Of a stretch of 32,594 bases of DNA, positions 7,242 through 13,789 are shown piece after piece. The translations under genes and the position numbers were made by a program. Each line of letters starts with the position of its first letter. The stretch's first letter is position 1. The notes under the pieces are model-generated. The model saw only the letters and a list, made by a program, of their open reading frames with translations, made no database searches and was not told the origin of the DNA. Source of the stretch: an uncultured Coriobacteriaceae bacterium (GTDB taxonomy: Bacteria > Actinomycetota > Coriobacteriia > Coriobacteriales > Eggerthellaceae); assembly GCA_900550055.1 (NCBI GenBank), contig URQU01000020.1, positions 1-32,594 on the forward strand, written 5' to 3'.

Positions 7242-9023
7242 ATGGCAACGTTCGAGCAAGTGAAGGAAGTGTTGAAGCGCTGCTTCGGGCACGACGGGTT
7301 CCGCCCGGAGCAGGAAAGAGCCATCAAGGCCATCATGGGGAAACGCGACGTGCTGGCCGTCATGTCCACCGGAGCGGGCAAATCGCTGATCTACCAGGTG
7401 CCCGCCGTCGCGCTCGGCGGCACCTCCATCGTGGTCTCTCCCCTGGTCTCGCTCATGAGCGACCAGGTGGGGAAGCTCCTTGACCTGGGCTTGCATCCTG
7501 CTTTCCTCAACAACACGCTCAGCCTTCGGGCACAGGAAAAGGTTCGGAACCGCATCAAAAGCGGCGAGTTCCAAATCCTGTACGTTGCACCGGAGCGCTT
7601 GTCGAACCCGGCTTTCCTGTCGGCCATCGAGAACCTTGCAATCCCCCTCGTCGCCGTCGACGAGGCCCACTGCATCAGCGAATGGGGCCACGACTTCCGC
7701 AGCGACTACCGCGAGATCAGCGCGTTCATCGAGCGGTTCGACCAGCGCCCGACCGTGGTCGCGCTGACGGCGACGGCGACCCCGAGGGTCCGCAAGGACA
7801 TCGCCAGGTCCCTTGGCCTGCAAAACCCCTTGGAGATAGTCTCCTCGTTCGACCGCGCCAATCTTTCGCTTTCCGTTGCGCACATGCCCCACGACGACCG
7901 CGAATCGTGGTGCGTGCGAACCGCGCACTCGAGGGGAAGCGAGTGCGGCATCTTCTATTGCGTCACGATTTCCGAAACCGAGCGGATCCACGACGCGCTC
8001 AAGCGAGCAGGCGTGCCCGCCGCGCTCTACCACGGCAAGCTGGACAACGATGCGAAGAAGGCGGCGCAAGAGGCGTTCATGTCGGGGCGTGCATCGGCGA
8101 TGGTCGCGACGTCGGCTTTCGGCATGGGCATCGATAAGCCCGATGTGCGCTACGTGGTCTGCTGCGGCATGCCGCTTTCTGTCGAGAGCTACTATCAGCA
8201 GATCGGCCGCGCGGGGCGCGACGGAAAGCCCGCCGACACGATCATGCTATGGGACGAGCAAGACCTGCAAACCGCTTTGTTCATGGCGGAAGCGGGCGAC
8301 GAAGGCCAGAATGACCCGCAGCGTTCCAGGCAAAAGGGGCTCGCCTTCGACATGCGGGATTTCTGCAGGGACGAAGACACCTGCCGACGCGATCGCATTT
8401 TGCGCTACTTCGGCGAGAAACCCCCTGATGACGGAGGGTGCGGAAGATGCGATAACTGCGCGGTGCCCATCGACGGCATCGTGCGCGCCGAGGACGCAAG
8501 GCCGCTGACGGACGACGAGCGCGATCTTTTCGGTAGCCTGAAGAGCGCGTGCGCCGCGGTAGCGGACGGCAGTGGCGCCGGCGGTGCTCTGACCGAACGC
8601 GCTTTGCGCAGCATCTGCCGCAAAAGGCCGGGAAATCTTGAACAGCTTCTGAAGGTTGACGGGATGACCGCAAAAGCCGCGCAGGCATATGGCGCCCAGA
8701 TTCTCGCCGTCGTTGAGGCGGGCGGGGTCCCCGCTTCCGTCAAGCCGCTCGAGATGCCCGATGTGCCCGAAGAGCTAAGCGACGCCTTGATCGCGACGAT
8801 TCAAGCGCTCGGCAGCGAAGCGCGCAGGGCAGTCGTCCTCAAAGTAGCATGTGGGAAAAGCGAACCCGGGGCCAAGGCCGACGGTTACGAAAGCCTGCCA
8901 TGCTGGGGGTCCGCCGGCCCCGACCGCAGCAAAGCGAAGAACGCCCTGGACGCGCTCATAGCCTGCGGAATCGTGGGGCAAAAGCCCGGGGAGAAATGCC
9001 TTCACGTGATGAGGGTGGACTGA
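7242..9023 (+). CDS. recQ: RecQ-type ATP-dependent DNA helicase
   Basis: A 593-residue SF2 3'-5' DNA helicase that unwinds recombination and replication intermediates. Visible motifs are motif 0 (FRPEQERAI, ~20-28), Walker A STGAGKS (42-48), DEAH (140-143), TATATP (~176-181), GMGIDKPDVRYVV (motif V, ~294-306) and QQIGRAGRDG (motif VI, ~319-328). A RecQ zinc-binding region has Cys at about 381, 400, 403 and 406. The order after the zinc region is unusual. An HRDC-like segment (LRSICRKRPGNLEQLLKVDG) comes first, and a winged-helix-like segment (VVLKVACGKSE ... ALIACGIVGQ) ends the protein, whereas E. coli RecQ has RQC then HRDC. ATG 7242 follows GGAAGAGAG. The gene is divergent from the lipoprotein pair. 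Confidence 0.93.
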   Translation: MATFEQVKEVLKRCFGHDGFRPEQERAIKAIMGKRDVLAVMSTGAGKSLIYQVPAVALGGTSIVVSPLVSLMSDQVGKLLDLGLHPAFLNNTLSLRAQEKVRNRIKSGEFQILYVAPERLSNPAFLSAIENLAIPLVAVDEAHCISEWGHDFRSDYREISAFIERFDQRPTVVALTATATPRVRKDIARSLGLQNPLEIVSSFDRANLSLSVAHMPHDDRESWCVRTAHSRGSECGIFYCVTISETERIHDALKRAGVPAALYHGKLDNDAKKAAQEAFMSGRASAMVATSAFGMGIDKPDVRYVVCCGMPLSVESYYQQIGRAGRDGKPADTIMLWDEQDLQTALFMAEAGDEGQNDPQRSRQKGLAFDMRDFCRDEDTCRRDRILRYFGEKPPDDGGCGRCDNCAVPIDGIVRAEDARPLTDDERDLFGSLKSACAAVADGSGAGGALTERALRSICRKRPGNLEQLLKVDGMTAKAAQAYGAQILAVVEAGGVPASVKPLEMPDVPEELSDALIATIQALGSEARRAVVLKVACGKSEPGAKADGYESLPCWGSAGPDRSKAKNALDALIACGIVGQKPGEKCLHVMRVD

Positions 9024-9061
9024 AGGGGGACGTCCTTGGCTTTCAAAAGCGACCCCAAGGC

Positions 9062-9090
9062 TACAATAGCGCTGTAAAGCTAGCAGGCGC
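9062..9090 (+). promoter_or_regulatory. Putative promoter -10 region of the 78-residue gene
   Basis: CTACAATA, then GCTGTAAA and CAGGC, closely repeat the sequence at 7201-7230 upstream of recQ. TACAAT (9062-9067) fits a -10 box. The shared block suggests common control of the two genes or a duplicated promoter. Confidence 0.4.
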
Positions 9091-9104
9091 GAAAGAGGCC
9101 CAAC

Positions 9105-9341
9105 ATGGCGAAAACGACTCGATACGATACGCCCATAACGCTAACCAAAAGGCAGGAGCAGCTTCTTACCGAGTTCGGACTCCCGATTGATTTCGAGCAC
9201 CTTACAGACGAACAGTACTTCGCCATCGATGAGCGCATGTCGAACGAGATGATGACCAAAGGAATCAACGACAACGGTGATGGCCTCAACGATCACGGGA
9301 AACTGTGCAGAAGTGTGATCATCGCCCTTCCCGACGACTAA
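9105..9341 (+). CDS. Small hypothetical protein
   Basis: A 78-residue acidic soluble protein, starting MAKTTRYDTPITLTK and ending IALPDD. It has two amphipathic helices (RQEQLLTEFG, DEQYFAIDERMSNEMM) and an Asp/Asn/Gly-rich turn (GINDNGDGLNDHG) that could look like a metal-binding loop, although no EF-hand consensus is complete. I do not recognise the family. The start has only a weak ribosome binding site, but codon use is protein-like and a -10 element like that of recQ lies 40 bases upstream. It converges with the 66-residue gene on the other strand. Confidence 0.6.
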   Translation: MAKTTRYDTPITLTKRQEQLLTEFGLPIDFEHLTDEQYFAIDERMSNEMMTKGINDNGDGLNDHGKLCRSVIIALPDD

Positions 9342-9372
9342 TCGCTGGTTTCATATACGATTGCCCGAACAT

Positions 9373-9573
9373 TTATTCAACGAATATTGCGTCTTTTCCA
9401 GTCATATCATGCGCACCGACTATAGCCAGGCAATCGTTGCCTGCATCCATGACCGGCAAGGTATCGTAGCGCACATCGTCCACCACGATGGCGCGCCATC
9501 CCGTAAACGGCAGCGGACCATCGAAAACCAGGACGGTATACGGTCCGATAGTGGTGCACTCTATAATCCTCAT
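9373..9573 (-). CDS. Small hypothetical protein
   Basis: A 66-residue protein with alternating beta-like strands: MRIIECTTIGPYTVLVFDGPLP, WRAIVVDDVRYDTLPV and CLAIVGAHDMTGKDAIFVE. AAGGGGG lies seven bases before the ATG at 9573, which strongly supports translation. The fold may be a small beta-barrel; I do not recognise the family. No partner gene overlaps it. Upstream on the minus strand is a gene-free strip with type II-like CRISPR repeat sequences. Confidence 0.65.
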   Translation of the reverse strand: MRIIECTTIGPYTVLVFDGPLPFTGWRAIVVDDVRYDTLPVMDAGNDCLAIVGAHDMTGKDAIFVE

Positions 9574-9686
9574 TCGCCGACCCCCTTAACGCTTCCTCAT
9601 ATTTGGTAACGCGTCCACTGTGAACTTAGCCGTTTGCATAAAGCGCTCTTCAAAACCCAAGCGAAAACAAAAACACTACCACGAAG

Positions 9687-9722
9687 GCTTCATTACCAGT
9701 CGAGATGACACTGCTCGAAAAC
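9687..9722. repeat. Type II CRISPR-like repeat or tracr anti-repeat, unit 1
   Basis: Read on the minus strand, this 36-base unit begins GTTTTCGAGCAGTG and continues with GACTGGTAATGAAGC. It matches unit 2 (9849-9884) at 27 of 36 positions by eye. The 13 bases TTCATTACCAGTC are identical, as are the terminal AAAAC bases. The middle differs, yet both form short stems (CGAG/CTCG here). The length, the GTTTT start and the weak internal pairing are those of Cas9-type repeats. Confidence 0.6.
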
Positions 9723-9737
9723 CCCACAGAAATACAA

Positions 9738-9773
9738 AAGGGGCTCATACCGCTATGGCGGTACAAGGCCCTT
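9738..9773 (+). ncRNA. Strong two-part stem-loop after unit 1
   Basis: AAGGG (9738-9742) pairs with CCCTT (9769-9773). Inside, TACCGC (9748-9753) pairs with GCGGTA (9758-9763) around the tetraloop TATG. It starts 15 bases after the AAAAC of unit 1, where a tracrRNA would carry its downstream hairpins. Transcription is not proven; this is a structural call only. Confidence 0.35.
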
Positions 9774-9848
9774 CACAACAGGAATTATATCGCGCACCGG
9801 GGCGTGACGGAACAGGCGGGCGAGCCAGTCTCAGTGGCAGGTGCATAC

Positions 9849-9884
9849 GTTTCATTACCAGTCAGGGCAACATTGCCCTAAAAC
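9849..9884. repeat. Type II CRISPR-like repeat or tracr anti-repeat, unit 2
   Basis: This unit is exactly 36 bases. Read on the minus strand it starts GTTTTAGGGCAATG and ends GGTAATGAAAC. Against the Streptococcus pyogenes Cas9 repeat, as I recall it, 25 of 36 positions agree by eye, including GTTTTAG, GC, ATG, TGA-type bases, TGGT and AAAC. The centre AGGGCAA/TTGCCCT is self-complementary. On the plus strand it would read as an anti-repeat followed by about 120 bases and a terminator-like hairpin. No cas9 is in the window. Confidence 0.6.
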
Positions 9885-9978
9885 GCAGACTGAAAAGGCC
9901 ATGAAAAGAGGCGCCCAGACACCCGTGCACCTAAACCCGGGTAGGAATCGCCCCTTACAGGATTTTAGCAAGCACCGA

Positions 9979-10004
9979 AAGCCGCGCCTAGATGGGCGCG
10001 GCTT
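9979..10004 (+). terminator. Strong GC hairpin, possible terminator
   Basis: AAGCCGCGCC (9979-9988) pairs with GGCGCGGCTT (9995-10004) across a 6-base loop, followed by CTTCG. There is no real U-run. It could end a plus-strand transcript that includes unit 2, as in tracrRNAs. Confidence 0.45.
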
Positions 10005-10032
10005 CTTCGCATTGCACAGGTGACACTGTACA

Positions 10033-10063
10033 AGACGCTTCGGGGACGTAGCGCCAAGCGTCT
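10033..10063. repeat. Single hairpin-repeat unit (locus 3)
   Basis: AGACGCTT (10033-10040) pairs perfectly with AAGCGTCT (10056-10063). The 15-base loop CGGGGACGTAGCGCC differs by one base from the loop at 5756-5770. The stem differs from locus 2 by a G-C for A-T exchange on both sides, so pairing is kept. It sits at the broken end of a phage-like gene. Confidence 0.75.
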
Positions 10064-10196
10064 GAGCCGCCTGACGCATCGTCTCCCTGCAGGGAAGGCA
10101 TTGTTTGCGGCAGTCGCCGTTCGGAATGTTGGACACGGGTATCTTCTTGAGGTCGCAATACGCCACGACCGCGCGCTGCTCCAGCGCCTCACTCAT
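10064..10196 (-). pseudogene. VRR-NUC-like nuclease fragment (N-terminus only)
   Basis: ATG 10196, seven bases after AAGGA, opens MSEALEQRAVVAYCDLK followed by KIPVSNIPNGD. This resembles the N-terminal helix and strand of phage VRR-NUC nucleases, where a Glu-x(2)-Gln helix is followed by IPN. About 28 residues look authentic; after NGD the similarity ends in a Cys-rich stretch and the frame runs into the hairpin unit at 10033-10063. The catalytic D and E-x-K motifs are missing, so the fragment cannot be an active nuclease. It is probably a prophage remnant truncated by the repeat insertion or by deletion. Confidence 0.45.
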
Positions 10197-10261
10197 ATCC
10201 GCCGCTTCCTTGATGGCCCAATGGTACGACAGGCGTCACGCGTCGGTTTCAGGGCATGAAA

Positions 10262-10283
10262 AAGCCCCGCCGGAGCGGGGCTT
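10262..10283 (-). terminator. Rho-independent terminator
   Basis: AAGCCCCGC (10262-10270) pairs with GCGGGGCTT (10275-10283) around CGGA. On the minus strand the stem is followed by a run of five T. It lies five bases beyond the stop of the small Cys-containing gene. Confidence 0.85.
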
Positions 10284-10288
10284 GGCAG

Positions 10289-10528
10289 CTATCCTTTCTT
10301 GTAGCGCGGGCATATCCCCTCGTCAACCTCGTCTGACTTGAACTCGGGCCACGCCGAACACAAGTCCACCGTGGTCGGGTCGGGGTCCCTGTAGGCGCAG
10401 TCCTCGCATATCATCCCCTCGATGGTCGCAAGCTCGAAGCCGCAATCGTTCATCCTGTCGCGCAGCGTCGCCCGCCCGGCCGTAGGGCGCCCTATCTCGA
10501 ACCCTCTTTTCTGATCAGCTTCAGCCAC
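10289..10528 (-). CDS. Small cysteine-containing hypothetical protein
   Basis: A 79-residue protein. Residues in MICEDCAYRDPDPTTVDLC and ICPRYKKG give a Cys-x2-Cys pair and two further cysteines, a plausible zinc site. GTG 10528 is eight bases after GGGAGG; the frame could also start at GTG 10537, too near that site. A terminator follows immediately. The surroundings (VRR-NUC fragment, frameshifted LSm-like gene) look like phage or mobile-element debris, so this may be a surviving phage gene. I do not recognise a specific family. Confidence 0.55.
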   Translation of the reverse strand: MAEADQKRGFEIGRPTAGRATLRDRMNDCGFELATIEGMICEDCAYRDPDPTTVDLCSAWPEFKSDEVDEGICPRYKKG

Positions 10529-10620
10529 AGAACCCACCTCCCTTCCGAGAACTCCGCGTTTCTCACCTCAAACGTCGAATCCCTGTCTATGAGCTGCTCG
10601 TGCTCGGGCCCAAACCATGC
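10492..10620 (-). pseudogene. Possible C-terminal fragment of a phage-like protein
   Basis: Read on the minus strand in another frame than its neighbour, this stretch gives 42 residues with protein-like composition: AWFGPEHEQLIDRDSTFEV, then RNAEFSEGRWVLWLKLIRK, and a stop. There is no start codon, and upstream codons lose protein character. The pattern loosely resembles the end of ADP-ribosyltransferase-type phage proteins, which is only a guess. It overlaps the beginning of the small Cys-containing gene, so it is most likely a decayed remnant. Confidence 0.25.
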
Positions 10621-10725
10621 GAGACTTTCTAGCCAAAGCCATGAAATCGCCAATACCCTTCGGCGATTATATGACGCCGCCTGGCAGCTTGCCGGACATT
10701 CCTTAAGCTCCTTCCCTATACGGCT

Positions 10726-10936
10726 TTATGCTACTTTTGGTTTGCGAAGGGGCACCACCTCGTCTACGAGTATATCGATGATGATACGCACCGTTATCAA
10801 GGCCGATGGCGTTTGGCTCATCCAGCGATTCGGCATCGCTTTGATACCAGTTGTACACGCCCTGGCACCCCTCGCCACCAGCGCACGTAAGGCGTACCCG
10901 CTTTCCGTAGTATTCCAACGTGTCTCTCAGGTTCAT
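10726..10936 (-). pseudogene. LSm/SH3-like small protein gene with a frameshift
   Basis: From ATG 10936 the frame reads MNLRDTLEYYGKRVRLTCA, then GVYNWYQSDAESLDEPNAIGLDNG. This matches small proteins that begin with a strand 'GKRVRLTC.DG' and form an LSm-like barrel. After DNG the frame turns into HHRYTRRRGG. One base over, it reads VRIIIDILVDEVVPLRKPKVA and stops at 10726-10728, exactly the expected last strands. A single extra G near 10790 explains this. It may be an inactive gene, a sequencing error, or (less likely) a programmed shift; no slippery site is obvious. GGAGG lies upstream of the start. Confidence 0.6.
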
Positions 10937-11195
10937 TGTTGTGCCGCCTCCGATTGCTTTCTGCGATTTCTACTAGCCAGAGTAGCACTGCTCTAGAATC
11001 GGCAGAAGCCGCGATCTGCCTATTCGCCGGCTTAATCGTTAGGTGATTCGAGGCATCATGCGCCACGACACGATTGTCAAGTTCAACGAAACGGACAGAA
11101 GGACGAGGCATGCGCTGATGTTCGGCAAACAGGCAAAAGCCCTGGAAACGAAGCGGCTGAGGACGGATAATCCGAAGCGGAAGGGGGCGGTTTGC

Positions 11196-11942
11196 GTGAA
11201 GGTGCATGTTCAAGGAAGAAACGGCATTCCGGGAAGCGTCAGCGCTTTCGACGCCTATCTCGGGTTCCGTGACATGGGATTCGAGGTCGAGGTCTTCGAC
11301 AATCCGACAAGCCTGCAAGGCGCGGCACGGGAAGACGTCGTCGTTGGCGGCGTCGAGATCGTTCGCGCTCGGTTGCACGCACTTGGCGTCGACTGCCCAA
11401 GCATCAACTATCCCAAAGAGCTCGAAGCGTATCTCGGCCGCAGGGTTTGGCGCAACACAATCGACCAGGTGAGCTGCGATGTCGAATCATGGCCCCTGTT
11501 CGTAAAGCCCGTCGAGGAGAAGCGTTTCACCGGCTGCGTGATCAAATCGACCGCCGACCTTGTGGGGAAGGGCTGCCAAGGCAACAACTTCGAAGTCATC
11601 TGCAGTGATGCCATCGAAATGCTATCCGAGTACCGCTGCTTCGTCCGCCGCGGCGAGATACTCGACGTCCGCCACTACCGCGGCGACTGGTCGCTTGCGC
11701 CGAGCAGGGAAGTCATCGAGTCCGCCATTGCCGCGTACGCCTCAGCGCCTGCCGGCTATGCTGCCGACTTCGCCGTCAACGGCAAAGGGGAGACCATCTT
11801 AGTCGAGGTCAACGACGGATATTCGCTCGGCTCATACGGTCTCTGGCACGATTTGTACGCCCAGCTTCTCTCCGCCCGGTGGGCCGAGCTGGTCGGCGTC
11901 GACGACCCCTGCGATTTCGGCGTCGCGATTCCGCCGATGTAA
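11196..11942 (+). CDS. ATP-grasp ligase, R2K clade-like
   Basis: A 248-residue protein with a C-terminal ATP-grasp core: SWPLFVKPVEEKRFTGCVIKS (the lysine of the ATP-binding strand), EYRCFVRRGEILDVRHYRGDW, and YAADFAVNGKGETILVEVNDGYSLG with the Glu/Asn that bind magnesium. This arrangement fits the R2K clade, whose members are predicted to join a carboxylate to an amine using ATP and occur in phages and bacteria. GTG 11196 is chosen because AAGGGGG lies eight bases upstream and family members start at the strand KVHVQ. The frame is open to GTG 11043, which would add 51 basic, less protein-like residues. The next gene starts 14 bases after the stop, so the two probably work together. Confidence 0.7.
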   Translation: MKVHVQGRNGIPGSVSAFDAYLGFRDMGFEVEVFDNPTSLQGAAREDVVVGGVEIVRARLHALGVDCPSINYPKELEAYLGRRVWRNTIDQVSCDVESWPLFVKPVEEKRFTGCVIKSTADLVGKGCQGNNFEVICSDAIEMLSEYRCFVRRGEILDVRHYRGDWSLAPSREVIESAIAAYASAPAGYAADFAVNGKGETILVEVNDGYSLGSYGLWHDLYAQLLSARWAELVGVDDPCDFGVAIPPM

Positions 11943-11956
11943 GGAAGACGTTCAGC

Positions 11957-12268
11957 ATGAGCGACTATTGGGATGAGGACCCCGACGTCCGACGATGCTG
12001 GATCGAAGAAGACACCGGCCGGCTTTTCCGCACAAGCCTAGTTGCCGACGAACAGTACAGCTTTGGCGACCATGCTTGGGTGCCGGTCACTTTCTACGAG
12101 GTGATTTCGAACACCTGCAACGACATCATCCAGGTTAGCAAAGAGAAGATGGCCTCCATCATCTTCGAGCGCGAGAAGGAGATCGCCGCAAAAAAGCAAA
12201 ATCCGGACCCGAAAAGCGTCACCGATGGGGAAGGCCCCAGCGGGAGCTTTTCCTCGGCGGCTAGCTGA
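11957..12268 (+). CDS. Small acidic protein paired with the ATP-grasp gene
   Basis: A 103-residue protein beginning MSDYWDEDPDVRRCWIEED. It has an aromatic and acidic N-terminal half (GRLFRTSLVADEQYSFGDHAWVP), a helix (VISNTCNDIIQVSKEKM), a charged helix (FEREKEIAAKKQ) and a disordered Gly/Ser tail. No family is recognised. ATG 11957 is 14 bases after the ATP-grasp stop, with AAGGAAGA between, so they form an operon. It could be a substrate or partner of the ligase; this is inference from position only. The CRISPR array begins about 220 bases downstream, and that gap holds no gene I can support. Confidence 0.6.
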   Translation: MSDYWDEDPDVRRCWIEEDTGRLFRTSLVADEQYSFGDHAWVPVTFYEVISNTCNDIIQVSKEKMASIIFEREKEIAAKKQNPDPKSVTDGEGPSGSFSSAAS

Positions 12269-12485
12269 TGTAGAGACGAGTATACAAACGTCCAATCATC
12301 CGCCTGTATCGTCGTGGACGCTATCTCGGGTTGTCGCGCTACCATGCGAGCTCGCAAAATCTACGGGCTACGCGCGCAACATGGCGTTATCCGTCCGCGC
12401 AGGGTTTTACCCGTCGTTAACGCGCATCTAAGCGCCTCTGTAGAAATCGGATCAAAGGCAACAACGGCACCGACTACGCCAGGTG

Positions 12486-13332
12486 ATTTCAATCCGCGCT
12501 CCTCCTGCAGGGAGCGACGCTGGCCGCGTCGAACGGCCACGTGCCCACGTGCAAATTTCAATCCGCGCTCCCCTTGCGGGGAGCGACGCAGGATACGACG
12601 GGGCATGCGAGTGCTTCGAGATTTCAATCCGCGCTCCCCTTGCGGGGAGCGACGACGGCCGACGGGTCGGCTACCTCTTCCCCGCAATTTCAATCCGCGC
12701 TCCCCTTATGGGGAGCGACATGGTTCAACATGCCTGCCGACGATGACTTCATGATTTCAATCCGCGCTCCCCTTGCGGGGAGCGACTCGACTGGCGCTGC
12801 GCCCAGGGCCGCGTGATGTACGTATTTCAATCCGCGCTCCCCTTGCGGGGAGCGACTTCAAGGTAGCCGTAGCGGTTCACGCAGTTGTGTTATTTCAATC
12901 CGCGCTCCCCTTGCGGGGAGCGACGGCCCGCGCATGGGTCGCGGACAACCCGGACGCCTGGATTTCAATCCGCGCTCCCCTTGCGGGGAGCGACGCGGGG
13001 GATACGAAGGCTGAACGCCAGGAGAACCTATTTCAATCCGCGCTCCCCTTGCGGGGAGCGACCAGCAAAGCTATGCAGACGAAACGCAAGCGGACCTATT
13101 TCAATCCGCGCTCCCCTTGCGGGGAGCGACGGGATACGACAAGGTGCGCGACGCGCGCGGAATATTTCAATCCGCGCTCCCCTTGCGGGGAGCGACACGC
13201 AAAGGCCAGCGGCGACAAGCCCGTGAAGGAATTTCAATCCGCGCTCCCCTTGCGGGGAGCGACGCTATCCGGCTCGCGAGAAACAGCCGTCTCTGCATGA
13301 TTTCAATCCGCGCTCCCCTTGCGGGGAGCGAC
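12486..13332 (-). CRISPR. Type I-C CRISPR array, 13 repeats, 12 spacers
   Basis: Thirteen 33-base repeats, plus-strand form ATTTCAATCCGCGCTCCCCT and then TGCGGGGAGCGAC, start at 12486, 12555, 12621, 12687, 12754, 12824, 12892, 12962, 13030, 13098, 13164, 13231 and 13300. Spacers are 33-37 bases. The stem is GCTCCCC/GGGGAGC. Read on the minus strand the repeat starts GTCGCTCCCC and ends GGATTGAAAT, the usual I-C form, so transcription runs towards lower coordinates from the cas2 side. The repeat at 12486 is degenerate (CTCCTCCTGCAGGGAG), as expected at the old, leader-distal end; the one at 12687 has TTATG in place of TTGCG. All others look identical. Confidence 0.97.
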
Positions 13333-13492
13333 CGCTACATTTTGTAGCATCACACTATTATCGGCAAAATATTGTATTTTCAAAGACCATCGCCGCAAAA
13401 TCAGTCGGCAAATCCCGCAAAACAGCAGCGAAACACGCCGTTGCGTGGTGCGAGCCTCTTTCATAGAGCATGATCGCCTATAGTTCGCAACC
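13333..13492 (-). promoter_or_regulatory. CRISPR leader
   Basis: This A/T-richer 160-base stretch lies between the first repeat and the end of cas2 and should contain the promoter of the array and the adaptation signals. Right next to the first repeat, GCTACA (13334-13339) and TGTAGC (13343-13348) form an inverted repeat with three T between, a possible anchor for spacer insertion. Confidence 0.7.
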
Positions 13493-13780
13493 TCACAAAG
13501 CAAGAAACCCTTCCGGGTCGTAGCTGGGCTTAGCGCCGAAGTGCTCGACCTTTCCCTGCCACTTGTTTCCCAGATGATAAATCCGCAAGCTGTCTTTTGC
13601 CGGATCGGCGATTTCAAACAACGCGGCTTTCAAGGTGACCAATGTTGCCGCATCGACATCACATTCGAAAACCGATGCCTGTACCCGCTGGCCGTAATTC
13701 ACACAGGCTTTCGCAATCCTTCTAAGACGCTTTCGCCCAGCCGCATCGGTGGTATCGATGTCATACGTGATCAAAACCAT
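13493..13780 (-). CDS. cas2: CRISPR-associated endoribonuclease-fold protein Cas2
   Basis: A 95-residue ferredoxin-fold protein starting MVLITYDIDTTDAAGRKRL, with the strand-Asp motif (YDI, Asp7) typical of Cas2, followed by RRIAKACVNYGQRVQASVFECDV, a near-universal Cas2 pattern. With Cas1 it forms the integrase complex that inserts new spacers at the leader end. The length is normal. It starts nine bases after the cas1 stop and lies next to the leader, as in other I-C loci. Confidence 0.95.
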   Translation of the reverse strand: MVLITYDIDTTDAAGRKRLRRIAKACVNYGQRVQASVFECDVDAATLVTLKAALFEIADPAKDSLRIYHLGNKWQGKVEHFGAKPSYDPEGFLAL

Positions 13781-13789
13781 CTCAGCACC

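Noticed and set aside
10589..10996. 135-codon plus-strand frame
   Set aside because: It is antisense to the frameshifted LSm-like gene and has no ribosome binding site or protein-like composition.
12588..13163. Three spacers (12588, 12995, 13131) sharing GGATACGA
   Set aside because: Nine or fewer shared bases at different offsets; probably chance or codon use in phage genes.
12314..13347. Open frames across the CRISPR array coding repeated peptides such as FNPRSPCGERR
   Set aside because: They come from the 33-base repeats themselves, have no ribosome binding site, and shift frame between repeats.
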